Positions 23,496 through 34,559 of a DNA stretch of 64,000 bases are shown here, in pieces. The position numbers and the translations under genes were made by a program. Within the stretch, counting starts at the first letter, position 1. Each line of letters starts with the position of its first letter. The notes beneath the pieces are model-generated. The model had not been told where the DNA came from. It searched no databases and was given only the letters and a program-made list of their open reading frames with translations. Where the stretch lies: contig NC_133288.1 in NCBI RefSeq assembly GCF_005239225.2, positions 6,839,035-6,903,034 of the forward strand. Reading direction: 5' to 3'. This DNA comes from Populus alba (Eukaryota > Streptophyta > Magnoliopsida > Malpighiales > Salicaceae).

Positions 23496-24932
23496 TCATG
23501 TTAGACCTCTTCTCAAGTTCATGCTCAAAATGGGGTAATGAGTCTAGGTTCTCATAGTGTCCATTTATAGTAAATTCGATAGAATAACGATCACTAGACT
23601 TAGCGGTGACATTACATGGTAGGATTCGATTCTTTTCAATCCAGCTGTTGTTTCTCAATTATAAGCCTCTTGCCCATGATCATGGAACATATTCACTGAT
23701 GCTCTGCTATTATCTTGAAATACTACTGTTTTAATTTGACCTTAATTTAATTGAAAGCAAAAAAGGACGCATAAGATCTAACAGCAAGAGATGATTGTGA
23801 CGTGACACCATTGTTATAAGATGGATGAAGGGTTCTACCACCCTAAACCTTTCCCCTCACTCCGCTTCACGACAGGGTCAATATTCCACCAACTTGAGAT
23901 GAGATGTTCTCCCCTTTAAAGTAGATTAAAGTCAACGCGTTTGCCACACGCTCAAGAGAGGATAGGATAGGTATTCTACGATTTACATTGGTTGACTCTG
24001 TGAGGTTTTGGAATCCCGATTGATCGTGTTGCTGATAATGATGATGCTCTGTACATGCATGCATTGCAGCAGCAACTATCGAATTGTAGAAGTAGAATTT
24101 CTTAAAGGGGATGTTCATACAATAAATGCGAACCAAAAATATCTGAGTAGATTTCTCCGACATGAAGATCAGGATTTGAGAATTATTCGAATCGAGTTAT
24201 CTTGGATAGAGTTACAAATACTTGAGTGATTAAGAAAAGGAAAAGACAACAGCATTTCTGATCTAAATGAGGAGATCTCAGTAATGGTTGTTCTTGCTTA
24301 TCTAATTCTAATTTGTTCAACAATCTCTCCACAGGACAAGCCCTTTGCTCATCACTTTCTTATTTCTAGGCAGTTCTGTGCATTTTAAGCAGTAACCACT
24401 GAATTAATATATAAAGCTGTATACGCAGAAATAATTTTGGAATTTATATCTGTTGATTAGGATTTTATAACATTAACATTCAAAGATAACTACTATATTT
24501 ACTACTAGAAAATTGAAAAAAAAAACAACCAAAACATCGACAATAAAAAAAAATATTCCGTCCATTCACTCGCGTCTACGATTGTTGGGTCTTCATTCCT
24601 TCTTCCTTCCCATTCCCTCCTACATTTTACTTTTGGGATAATTGATTACACTTTCTCCATTAATGAAATTGGGGATGCTCTAAAGTTTGATTCTGGATTT
24701 TGGCTAATAGGTGACAGATGCTTTGACCTTAATTACTTTTCAGGTGTCACAGTCATCTTGCTAGAGTGTTGCTTGTAAACTGAGAACAAAATAGCATTTC
24801 GAGATAGGTTAGGGCAAGTGAATATATTCCATTATGGGGCAGACAAGGCAGAAAAATGATGGATGAAGCAAATGGATTGAAGAGAAGCAAGTAATGTTAC
24901 CATTTGTGTCTAGTCTTTATTCTCTGCTCAAG

Positions 24933-24940
24933 TATAAAAG
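24933..24940 (+). promoter_or_regulatory. Candidate TATA box for the plus-strand MIR169 pair, unit 1
   Basis: TATAAAAG in the context CTCAAGTATAAAAGGACAGA lies about 90 bases upstream of the first plus-strand hairpin. It is conserved at 34475 in unit 2. Spacing and sequence fit a Pol II miRNA promoter; the start site is not shown. Confidence 0.55.
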
Positions 24941-25019
24941 GACAGACAGAATGAGAAACTGGAATTCAAAATAGAGCATGGATATTTGAGAAGAGAGGCC
25001 AAACAGAGCATGAACATAG

Positions 25020-25150
25020 GGGTCTTGTTTAGTAGCCATGGATGATTTGCCTGCTTCCAAAATGAGGTGTCAAGCCGAGATAAATATACTAGTTTGATCC
25101 CTCATTGGGGTTCCCAGGCAGTCATCAGCTTGGCTAACTTGACAGGCTCT
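25020..25150 (+). ncRNA. MIR169: MIR169 precursor (variant), unit 1 block Y, first hairpin
   Basis: The 5' arm carries TAGCCATGGATGATTTGCCT at 25033-25053. It is miR169-like, with T at position 7 and ATTTG in place of ACTTG. The 3' arm GGCAGTCATCAGCTTGGCTA (from 25117) pairs with it, as do flanking GTCTTGTTTAG and CTAACTTGACAGGC. The seed-region change could alter target choice among NF-YA messages. Confidence 0.75.
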
Positions 25151-25218
25151 TTCCTTTCACGCTACGCCTTCACCTTCTTCTTCCTCCAGACATCAGTGAG
25201 ATGATGGCCTTACATGAA

Positions 25219-25343
25219 GATAAGAGTCTTGTTTGTAGCCAAGGACGACTTGCCCACAACATGTATCGTGAGCGTTTCCAATTTGCAACCTCATACTTGG
25301 TTGTTTTGGGCAGTCTCCTTGGCTATGCAGACGGACTCTTATC
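25219..25343 (+). ncRNA. MIR169: MIR169 precursor, unit 1 block Y, second hairpin
   Basis: The stem base GATAAGAGTC / GACTCTTATC pairs perfectly. The mature position is 25236-25256 (TAGCCAAGGACGACTTGCCC plus A), a canonical miR169 form; the star arm GGGCAGTCTCCTTGGCTATG starts at 25308. It lies about 70 bases after the previous hairpin, so both probably share one primary transcript. The unit 2 copy of this hairpin is split by a solo LTR. Confidence 0.9.
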
Positions 25344-25375
25344 AGTTATGAGAGGCATCTTCTCTTCATCAACCC

Positions 25376-25461
25376 CTCTGCAATTTAAATCAATAAAAAA
25401 TAATATAAATGGAAACACGTATGATATGAAACTAAGTGAATAATAATAATAAAAAATATAT
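25376..25461. other. Junction segment between block Y and the truncated copia
   Basis: AT-rich, with (ATA)n near 25443. It replaces the missing 3' end of the copia element: the RNase H frame breaks off at about 25461. It resembles 21000-21045. Confidence 0.5.
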
Positions 25462-26540
25462 TATATAACATTGCAATTGCAGCTTGATTGTCTACAAGTA
25501 TTTGTGTGCTTTCCTTTTGCTCTATCTGCAGATCATCCATTAACTTTCTAATCCAAATAGTCTAATTCACTGGGCAGCAGTAGCAGCAACATACTCTGGC
25601 CTCGGCTGTGATTGAGCAATGACTTCTTGCTTTTTTGAACTCCATGAAAAAATGGCAGAACCAAAACTAAAACAATAACCTGAAGTGCTCCTCATGTCAT
25701 CAACGCAGCTGGCCCAATCACTGTTAGAATAACCATGGAGTATGGAGTTTTTGACTTGACAAAACTTCAATCCATAGTCAATTGTTCCCTTAATATATCT
25801 GACAATTCTTTTTGCTGCTTGAAAATAAATTTCACTTGCACAATGCATATACCTTGAAAGTATACTTGTAGCATTCATAATGTCGGGTCTTGTTGTAGTA
25901 AGATACATCAAGCATCCTATTAAGGTTCTATAAAGTGTTTCATCAATCTTTGCAGCTCCATCTTCTTTGCAAAATTTCTCCTTTTGATTCATTGGTGTTG
26001 CTATTAATCTGCACTCTTCCATGTTGAACTTCTTTAAAATCTCTTTGGCATATTTTTGCTGACATATGAAGATTTCATTTTGCTTTTGTTGAACTTCCAT
26101 GCCGAGAAAGAATGTCATCTTCCCCAAGTCAGTCCTTTCAAAGACATTCTTCATTTCTCTTTTGAACACATCAATCTGCTCCATGTTACTTCCTGTCACA
26201 AGTAAGTCATCCACATAAAGAGAAACCACAAGCAATTCATCATTGATTGTTCTGAGATAGAGTGTAAATTCACTTAGACTTTTTGTAAAGCCTAAGTCTA
26301 ACAAATGTGCATCAATCCTGCTGTACCAAGCCCTTGGTGCTTGCTTTAAACCATAGAGAGCCTTTTTCAGCAAATATACTTTCTCCTCTTCTCCTTGAAC
26401 AACAAAACCTTCAGGCCGCTCCATAAATATTTTCTCCTCCAAATATCCATTTAAAAAAGCAGATTTGACATCCATTTGATGTATAGTGCAGGCATTTTGA
26501 GCAGCAAGAGCAAGCAACATTCTTATAGTATCAAGCTTAG
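25462..26540 (-). mobile_element. Ty1/copia fragment, unit 1: end of RT and RNase H
   Basis: The minus-strand frame 26520-25567 is open for 317 codons. It has the copia RT blocks QMDVKSAFLNGYLEEKIFME and LYGLKQAPRAWYSRID, the catalytic SLYVDDLLVTG, and RNase H blocks TRPDIMNATSILSRYMHCAS and DWASCVDDMRSTSGYCFSFG. A stop just after ATAAQ is followed in frame by IWIRKLMDDLQIEQKESTQI and LVDNQAAIAM, so RNase H originally continued to about 25461, where it is cut. At about 26540 the copia sequence jumps straight into hAT sequence. The fragment is the 3' part missing from the unit 2 copy at 38081. Confidence 0.92.
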
Positions 26541-26924
26541 CAAATTACTGTATCCTTTGATGGATAGTACTCTAAGCCAAGGAAATTGATCAAACCAAAT
26601 GTATTGAAATCGACGATACTGTCTCCTTGATTCAGTCCTTGGATACTTCGCTAACTTAGGTTGATATGGACCCATTTTGATATAAGCTCTTCTAATTTCA
26701 TCTTGTTGATTAATAGGATGTTTCCACATTGGAATTCGTAACCCAGGATCTCGTTTAAAAGTATTAACATCAATTTCAACTCTTTGAGATTTGAAATGGG
26801 GTTGTTCACTACGATTTGACACATCAACATTGGAAGGAGAATGTCCTTTACTGGTTGATGTTTGTTCGTTTGGTTTAAAGAATGAAAACATAGTTTTTCC
26901 TCTCTTGTTTCCTTGATTTTCCAT
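26523..26924 (-). pseudogene. hAT transposase (TTF-type/ZMYM1-like), N-terminal piece, unit 1
   Basis: The ATG at 26924 opens MENQGNKRGKTMFSFFKPNE, a K/S-rich N-terminus, followed by RVEIDVNTFKRDPGLRIPMW and YPRTESRRQYRRFQYIWFDQ, which begins the TTF-type zinc finger. The frame is open for 133 codons but ends in foreign sequence at the deletion junction. The same N-terminus lies at 60291-60474 in unit 2. The uninterrupted target ACCCA of the Tat insertion is at 26741-26745. Confidence 0.85.
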
Positions 26925-27644
26925 TATAATTTATAACCTACTCAAGTAAAAGGAGTTAGGGAAGTCGAGTGCAAGATGAAAAGATACTAATGTCACAATA
27001 AAATATTCATAAAATGCAGAATATACAAGGATAAACTAGTGATGCAAACTACTGGGAGATTTGGAGAACTTAACTTTGAAATAACCAGTAAATTATTAGT
27101 ACTAGACTACTAGTGTATTAGCATGCATCCATTTCTAGGGTACAGTCTACTGTTTACTCCATCAACAATCTACTGTAATGAATGTGAAACATTGAATTCA
27201 AAATGAAAAGTCATGGTTTGTAAATTCTTACCTGATGATTTTACATTCTTGCGGCTCTTTGTATAGATTCTTCTTCAAAATCCAAGGTAAAATTGTATAT
27301 TGTTGAGAAGAAAAATAGCTAAAACCCCGAGCTATTTAGAAGACATGTAAACCAATTAATTATTTATATTTAGATAAATTTGCTGTAAAATATAATAATT
27401 AATTAGTATTGCAAGGAAAGGTGGGTGGCTAATTAACTAATGTTTCTAGGGAAAGTAAAGTGGCGGCTAATGGCTAGTAATTAATTTGTATTGCAAGGAA
27501 AAGTGGGACATTAGGTTTGCAAGATAGAGAAAGTGGGATATAAGTTTGCTGTCTAAAAATTAGAAGGGAAAGTGGATCATTAATTTTTTTTTTTTTTAAC
27601 CTGGGCTACATCCCTCCTTAGCCTTGTACAAGGCTCTGCCCATG
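26541..27644 (-). mobile_element. hAT transposon, unit 1: 5' part only
   Basis: The right terminus GGCTCTGCCCATG at 27632-27644 is the terminal inverted repeat, followed by CTAATTTG, the target duplication seen as CCAATTTG in unit 2. The transposase start is at 26924. The left part of the element was lost with the adjacent copia region in one deletion whose junction lies at 26535-26550. The sequence between 26925 and 27600 is the element's 5' non-coding part and matches 60480-61140. Confidence 0.85.
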
Positions 27645-27650
27645 CTAATT

Positions 27651-27992
27651 TGTTGGATTTTAACAGAATGAAAATGCAAAAGAGAACAAATATCGACTTT
27701 TTGTTTAACTTCACTGTTTTATTGATCATGCAGGCTTGATGGAAAACATTGAAAAGTAAAGCTTTAAAGACAAGTAACAGTAAAATTATCTCCTGCTGTT
27801 ACGTAATAGAATTCAAAGGATAATAATTAAACAAAAGGATTATATCAATCCTAACAGAAATTGACAAATTCAAATAGCTAATGTTTTATTAAAACTAAAA
27901 CTCATATGAGCTTCCACATCAGTAGATTTCACATCAGTTATTTCTTCATCAGCAGCTTCTTCGTCAGCAGCTTTTGAGACATGAATTCAACA
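27651..27992 (-). repeat. Copia 5' LTR, unit 1 (342 bp)
   Basis: Begins TGTTGGATTTTAACAG and ends GAATTCAACA on the plus strand, i.e. TG..CA borders. Read on the minus strand, the CA end is followed (once the hAT is removed) by a short spacer and the primer-binding site. The 335-bp copy at 61202-61536 aligns along its whole length. ATCAC follows; GTCAC follows the other copy. Confidence 0.85.
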
Positions 27993-28261
27993 ATCACTCA
28001 CTTTGACTGGAGATGCCGCAACCCCTAGTACCTATTATGAGCCAAGCTTCTTCTCATTACATTAAACCATACATGGAAGGAGCCTAACCTTATCATTCTC
28101 AATCATAATGACGAAGACAGGTCCATCTTGCCCACAGTGAGGCTTGTAAGAATATGGGCAGCCATCAGAATGTGCATGGAGGCTTTATGGAATCACCACA
28201 GCCAATGAAAGAATGATCTTTGCTCATTGTCTCGCACTGCCAGGTTATGACCCATCTAAAA
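27993..28261. other. Genomic flank of the copia insertion
   Basis: Non-repetitive-looking sequence (GGAGATGCCGCAACCCC, CTTGCCCACAGTGAGGCTTG), shared with 61537-61800. It is probably the original DNA next to block X. No ORF is recognised. Confidence 0.5.
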
Positions 28262-30354
28262 ATATTATGATTGCGCATATTAGAAATATTATTTTAAATA
28301 AAATAAATCTTATAATTTTTTTTTAAAAATCTTTAAAAATTAAATATAAAACAAAACAATTTTTTTTAAACCAAGAAAACAAAAACAATATTATTATAGT
28401 GAAATGGCAACGCAGTATAGAGTTTCTGTTCATTTCCTTTATTATTTAAAAAATAAATGAAATTTTCTTTTAGATCATCTCCTATTATTCCAAGAATTTT
28501 TACTAAACCAGCCTAAGAACTACAAAGAAAATCATTCATTTTGAGGGAGCCAAGTCATTGAACACTTAGGCGAAGATCATCCCACATAAAGCACAATAGA
28601 ATTTGACATGAGGCAATGGAATGAAAAAAGTAATTACCATTTCTTCTATCCATAACATTCCACCACAATTAATTAATTTGTTAAATGACACAAAAAATTT
28701 GCTGCATGTTATCCCTTTAGTTAAAAAGTTAATATTTAGTTTGATATATAACATGCTCGTTGGGAGAAAGAAGTGAAGTTGAAATTACAAATAAAGTTTG
28801 AGAAAATTTTGAAGCTGCATTTATATATATACAAGTGCTAAGATTGTACAATAGTAATTGTAAATCAAAATTTGTTAAATATATATTAGACCATGCAGCA
28901 AAAGATGTTTGGTTTATCATTGCAAAGACATGCTAAAACAAAATATATCTAACAAAATCTTAAAAGTTTATACATGTCTAAAAATATAAAAATAACCAAT
29001 GACAAACATGCTTTCAATATAAAAAAATGATAATAGAATTATAGCATGCATACTAATTATATAATCAATCTTAACAATTGATATCAATTCAAAGTTCTAG
29101 AATATTTACTAGTAATAAAAAATATCTATATTTAAATTAAAAAAAAATAAGAGTATTTACTTGTTGAAACATTTTAAAGTAATGAAAGTTTTATTGTTGT
29201 TAATGATGAATATTTTATTATTAAAGTTTTATTGTTTCTCACTTGTGTAACTAGTATGTTTGTAATATACTTTCTAATATTTTAATAACACCATCTTAAT
29301 TTAGATGTATTTTTAAACATGGTGTTTGAACAAAAAAATATATTAAGTTTTAATATATAAAGCTGGAAAACTTTTTTGTTGTTATCTAGCTTGCTTCAAC
29401 TTGCCAGGTCTATTGCTGCATATTAAAATAACTTCTATATAGTTTAATTTAAAATTTAAATAAAGAAAGAAATTAAATTGTAAGTTTTTAAGATTGACGT
29501 GATAAATGTTTGAGTTTGAATATTCTTCTTGAGAAGGCAGAACAAGTGATGCCACCGGAAAGAAGATTTGCAAGGGAAGAAGCTGCACTCAAGGAATTTC
29601 ATGCATCTCTAACATCCTCACATTTTTTTAGAATTTGATTCAGGATTAAAATTTGAAGGTTAAATCTTAAAAGAAATGAAGTGTTAAAAGTATAAAAAAA
29701 CAGCAGTTAAAAAGATAGTGTAATGTATATATTATATATAAATATGTACTCAATAAATTTTATATCATTATTCAAATCAAATATAATATATGTTTGTGGG
29801 GAGAGGAGCCAGACAAGAAATGTTTTTAAGAATAAAAACAGGAAATCCAGAAATCCCAAAAAAATTTCCCCTCAACATTCTTTTGCCTCTACCTCCATCA
29901 CCAACCACCAAAGTTAAATCTAAAATCAAATACAACTTTAAACTTCAGAAAAAGGGGAAGGGGTGGGGGATTAGGAACATCTTTCTTTGACTGGACAAAC
30001 AATGTCAATGTCAAAGTCAAACCTATGATCACGCGTGACAAAATTCATTGAATTTAAGGGCCAGACATGTTTCTCGGACCGAAAAAAAGAGAAGACAAGT
30101 GAAAGCTTGGATCATCATAACCTTAAAAAGATTCAAGAACAAAATAATGACAGTCAATACGTTAATCAAGAACTACATTTCAAGCAGAAACTGGCCTAGA
30201 AGATGAAAAATGAGTTAAAAGTCGACAACAAACTGAACATACAGTTTAACTGATCAGTGCTCGATTGTTAACACAATGTAATTAACCTGTTAATTATCAT
30301 GCAGAACGGTAAAGTTATAAGGATCGGAGAAGAGAAAAAGAGCCTAGCATGATT

Positions 30355-30483
30355 GATAAGAGCTTGTCAGTTAGCCAAGGTGCTTGCCCAAAACCAAATG
30401 GAAGGTGCCCAGTAATATATATACTGCACCCAACTAAGATGGTGGGGGGCAAGTCGTCCTTGGCTACCAAACAAGCTCTTATC
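30355..30483 (-). ncRNA. MIR169: MIR169 precursor, unit 2 block X
   Basis: Same hairpin as 23110-23238. The mature position on the minus strand is 30446-30466 with the unchanged core TAGCCAAGGACGACTTGCC; the stem base GATAAGAGCTTG / CAAGCTCTTATC is perfect. The facing arm has GTGCTTGCCC (one base shorter than unit 1) and the loop one extra base, so the mature sequence is preserved and only the star and loop vary. Confidence 0.88.
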
Positions 30484-30618
30484 TTCATGTAAGGCTATTG
30501 TCTCGAATTTATACTCGATCAAACCAGTGCCAAGCCTTATCCTGTGTGCTACAGAGGTTTGCAGAACACTGGAAAGCATGCAAGGAACAGCGTCTTTAGG
30601 AAGAAAACAAAGGTCTAG

Positions 30619-30744
30619 CATGAAGAGCTGCCTGTCATGGTAGTCAAGCTGACGATCGATTGCCTGGGAACTAACTTGTATATTCATCTAAAGTTAGACC
30701 TCTCTTCATCGTCCTTGGCTACCAAACAAGACTCTTCATCTTCA
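30619..30744 (-). ncRNA. Diverged miR169-like hairpin, unit 2
   Basis: The left arm ATGAAGAGCTGCCTGTCATG plus GGTAGTCAAGCTGACGAT pairs with the right arm GACGATGAAGAG.. read on the minus strand (ATGAAGAGTCTTGTTTGGTA, GCCAAGGACGAT). The lower stem ATGAAGAG/CTCTTCAT is intact here, while in unit 1 part of it is lost. Seed half like miR169, 3' half different. Confidence 0.5.
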
Positions 30745-31600
30745 TGTTAGACCTCTCTTCTCAAGTTCATGCTCAAATGGGGTAATGAGTCTAGGTTCTC
30801 ATAGTGTCCATTTATAGTAAACGATAGAATAAGGATCACTAGACTTAGCGGTGACATTACATGGTAGTATTCGATTCTTTTCAATCCAGCTGCTTTTTCT
30901 CAATTATAAGCCTCTTGCCCATGATCATGGAACATATTCACTGATGCTCTGCTATTATCTTGAAATACTACTGTTTTAATTTGACCTTAATTTAATTGAA
31001 AGCAAAAAAGGACGCATAAGATCTAACAGCAAGAGATGATTGTGACGTGACACCATTGTTATAAGATGGATGAAGGGTTCTACCACCCTAAACCTTTCCC
31101 CTCACTCCGCTTCACGACAGGGTCAATATTCCACCAACTTGAGATGAGATGTTCTCCCCTTTAAAGTAGATTAAAGTCAACGCGTTTGCCACGCTCAAGA
31201 GAGGATAGGATAGGTATTCTACAATTTACATTGGTTGACTCTGTGAGGTTTTGGAATCCCGATTGATCGTGTTGCTGATAATGATGATGCTCTGTACATG
31301 CATGCATTGCAGCAGCAACTATCGAATTGTAGAAATATTTGAGTAGATTTCTCCTACATGAAGATCAGGATTTGAGAATTATTCGAATCGAGTTATCTTG
31401 GATAGAGTTGCAAATATTTAAGTGATTAAGAAAAGGAAAAGACGACAGCATTTCTGCTCTAAATGAGGAGATCTCATTAATGGTTGTTCTTGCTTATCTA
31501 ATTCTGATTTGTTCAGAAATCTCTCCAGGACAAGTCCTTTGCTCATCACTTTCTTAATTATTTCTAGGTAGTTCTCTGCATTTTAAGCAGTAACCACTGA

Positions 31601-31635
<35 letters not shown>

Positions 31636-32614
31636 GCTGTATACGCAGAAATAATTTTGGAATTTATATATGTTGATTAGGATTTTATAATATTAACATT
31701 CAAAGATAACTACTATATTTACTACTAGAAAATTGAAAAAAAAAGCAACCAACACGTCGACAAAAAATATTCCGTCCATTCACTCGCGTCTACGATTGTT
31801 GGGTCTTCATTCCTTCTTCCTTTCCTTGCTTCTCTCCTAGCCCTGTCCTGAAACGGTAACTAGAGTTCTAGCATACTGATGAAAGCTGCGATGAAAGGTA
31901 AACTCAAATTGAAACAGTGATAGAATAATAATAAAAATATTATATTAGCAATTTTGTCAGTATTAATGACATGTCAAATTATCGTCGAAATTACTAATAA
32001 AAATTCCTGTAGTGATTTTACAAGAAATTAATACTTCACAGTGGCTCTTCTTAACTCATTTTCATCTTTCTCTTTCAACAAGCAACAACCTTCTCCTCTC
32101 CCTGCAAAAAATAATTCCGACAGCCCCACCTCACAATCTCCAAAAATCCGACCACCCACGGCGACACAAAGGCCCTTGATTACATTTTTTTTTCTTCTAG
32201 TTAAGATATAATATAATGTAATGATAGATTATCAGTAAGAGATTATAATTTACTAAAAAAATAAAAGTTCAGTATATCTTGATTCTTGAAATTTTTCCTT
32301 ATTTTCTCATGGTCTCTTGGTTATTAAACATACCAAAATTGTAAAATGAATTATCACTTTGTCATATCAAACTTCAAAAGTAACAACTGTAGTTTCTTTT
32401 AAAGGGGGAATATAAAAAAGGGAAAGAGATTAAGATAAGAAGATGTGGGTGTGAGTGTAAAGGCAAGAGAGGAAAAAATAAAGAGAGAATGAAATATATT
32501 ATATACTTATATCATAGACCAGGCTTGAGTTATACAAGTAAGGTTAAGTTGAATGTTTTTCAAAAATCTCAACCTGCACTCGACTTGTGATATTTATTTA
32601 GGTTCCGTTTGTTT

Positions 32615-32700
32615 GCAGGAAAGTGGTTTCCTTTTGGAAAGTGAATTCTGGGGAAAGTGAATTCCTGAAAAGTGAATTCCGGGAAAGAGATTATGTTTTT
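32615..32700. repeat. GGAAAGTGAATTCC motif array
   Basis: GGAAAGTGGTTTCC, GGAAAGTGAATTCT, GGAAAGTGAATTCC, AAAAGTGAATTCCGGG occur head to tail after GGTTCCGTTTGTTTGCA. Such arrays mark ends of some plant non-autonomous elements; the other end was not found. Confidence 0.55.
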
Positions 32701-33164
32701 TTGATTCATTGACATATGTAATATTTATATTACTTGACTCTGATGGGTTGGGTCAAATAATGCAAGCATTACAGGTGAGTTGATATTTTTGAACACCATT
32801 AATCTTATTCCTTCAAATGTCTCTAAATAACAAAAAGGGTTGATGAGTATTTGAGAAAAGCTAGTTTCGAAATTAATTTTTTCTATTTAGTGTAGTGAAT
32901 CAAAAGGGATGGCCTCTAGTTTATTTTGTATTGTTTTTAGAGATTAAATTTCATTAAAAATCCAATTCTTAACATTAAAAATGATTTGAAATATGATATT
33001 TTATTAAAATCTCTTAGAGGAATTTAATTAGGTGGTTCCAAACATATTGTATATTTAATTTTTTGTCTATAATCTCTTAACATTTTTTTTTTATTTTGTT
33101 GTTATTTGTTTTTTCAAAAGTGCAATCAAATTAACTACAAAGGAAACACTCGATCCTATTTAAT

Positions 33165-33350
33165 ATCCGTTTAAGATTGGTATAAATTATTTTTCAAAGT
33201 GTTTTTTTGCTTAAAAAATAGATTAAAATAATATATATTTTTATTTTTTATTGATGTTTAAAAATAAATACATTAAAATTAAAATGATTAAAAAAATATA
33301 AAAAAATTATAATTTAAAACTAAAAACAATTTAAAAAATCTTTAAGAGTT
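33165..33350. mobile_element. AT-rich MITE-like repeat, copy 3
   Basis: Same general layout as 7700-7925 and 8545-8740 (TTTTTCAAAGTGTTTTTTTG, ATTAAAATAATATATATTTT, A-rich end). More diverged than those two. Confidence 0.4.
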
Positions 33351-34474
33351 CAATTCAATAGCAATACTAAACACCAAGTTTCATGGGCTATAACGAAAGG
33401 TTCTTGTTTATCACGTCACACCTTCTTTTCTTCCCAGTGTCATAAGCTCTTGACATCAGCTAGCTTGTGATAAACTTCCACATTTCACAAATACAAACAT
33501 CATCATTTGGAAAACATAGTGACAGAAACCTTGAAAGGCACTCCAGTTATTCTTTTTTTTAAACATTGTTTCTCTCTGTATTTTATTTGAAGGCTATTCG
33601 TCACTGGCTGGTCGAAATTTGCAGTGGTTATTATACAGCATTGAATAAATTAATTATTATATTGTTGTGATCTTGACATGTTAGAAATTCCAAAATTCTT
33701 TCTGCTTAAAGCTTTATTAATTCAGTGGTCAGTAAAGGTATTGTCCAGGATAAATTATCTTACAAACTAAAATTAGGCAAGACATTGAAGCACCATCACT
33801 AGGAGATCGCGAGAGAAAGAAGCAGGCGTGAGCTTAGAAGGACATGCCTGAAGAAGCTTTATTCCCATCAAAATACAGTGAAGGCCAAAATTAAGTAGCA
33901 CTCTAGCACTTAGAAGTCTTTCAAAGCAACCCAGATTATACAGCATAGAAACTGGTTATGATCTGAGATCTTGAATCAACACACAAGCAAAGGTGTTGTC
34001 AAAGGGTTCCGAGAGTGATTATCGACAAAATGGGATGATGAATGCAGGGAAAAACCAAACCTACAGCCTGCAAAAACTAATATAGGGAATGGATGGCACA
34101 TTTAGCAGCGAGTAATAGGTAGTCTTGCACGTTTAGAACTTCAACAAGTTTATTTCAACCACTACATTTTACTTTTGGGATAATTGATTACACTTTCTCC
34201 ATTAATGAAATTGGGGATGCTCTAAAGTTTGATTCTGGATTTTGGCTAATAGGTGACAGATGCTTTGACCTTAATTACTTTTCAGGTGTCACAGTCATCT
34301 TGCTAGAGTGTTGCTTGTAAACGGAGAACAAAATAGCATTTCGAGATAGGTTAGGGCAAGTGAATATATTCCATTATGGGGCAGACAAGGCAGAAAAATG
34401 ATGGATGAAGCAAATGGATTGAAGAGAAGCAAGTAATGTTACCATTTGTGTCTAGTCTTTATTCTCTACTAAAG

Positions 34475-34483
34475 TATAAAAGG
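34475..34483 (+). promoter_or_regulatory. Candidate TATA box for the plus-strand MIR169 pair, unit 2
   Basis: TATAAAAGG, conserved with 24933 in unit 1, about 85 bases before the first hairpin of block Y. Confidence 0.5.
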
Positions 34484-34559
34484 ACAGACAGGATGAGAAA
34501 CTGGAATTCAAAATAGAGCATGGATATTTGAGAAGAGAGGCCAAACAGAGCATGAACAT

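Larger units (their letters stand above)
21050..24610 (-). repeat. Block X, unit 1 (MIR169-bearing tandem-array segment)
   Basis: The segment is repeated almost end to end at 28262-31822 and 61800-64000. Shared landmarks in order: a GAAATGGCAACGC phrase, TGATATATAACATGCTCGTT, TGCCACCGGAAAGAAGATTT, GGGGAAGGGGTGGGGGATTA, the MIR169 hairpin, CCCTCACTCCGCTTCACGAC and GTCTACGATTGTTGGGTC. Copies 2 and 3 share several differences against copy 1 (for example GAGGGAGCCAAGTC versus GAGTGAGCCAAATC), so 2 and 3 are closest. There is no protein-coding frame; the block looks like a pri-miRNA locus with its flanks. Confidence 0.9.
24619..25375 (+). repeat. Block Y, unit 1 (MIR169 pair)
   Basis: Starts TACATTTTACTTTTGGGATA and ends near CAGTTATGAGAGGC. 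It is almost identical to 34162-34805 plus 37985-38080 in unit 2 apart from the solo-LTR insertion there. It carries a TATA box and two plus-strand MIR169 hairpins. Confidence 0.9.
28262..31822 (-). repeat. Block X, unit 2
   Basis: Second copy of 21050-24610, closest to the third copy at 61800. It differs from unit 1 by substitutions and many single-base length changes in homopolymers. A TA run of about 13 units (31606-31631) replaces a short ATATATA in unit 1. Ends at the CCTTCTTCC phrase where unit 1 continues directly to block Y. Confidence 0.9.
31823..34161. other. Segment Z: present in unit 2, absent between X and Y in unit 1
   Basis: About 2.3 kb. Holds a tandem GGAAAGTGAATTC-like motif array (32622-32690) and a MITE-like AT-rich block (33165-33350). 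No ORF above noise. No clean target duplication at either edge, so loss from unit 1 fits as well as gain in unit 2. Confidence 0.55.

Noticed and set aside
21050..25461. Blocks X and Y as one very long copia LTR
   Set aside because: The copia LTR is defined as a 335-342-bp TG..CA sequence beside the primer-binding site. X lies outside it and carries MIR169 hairpins.
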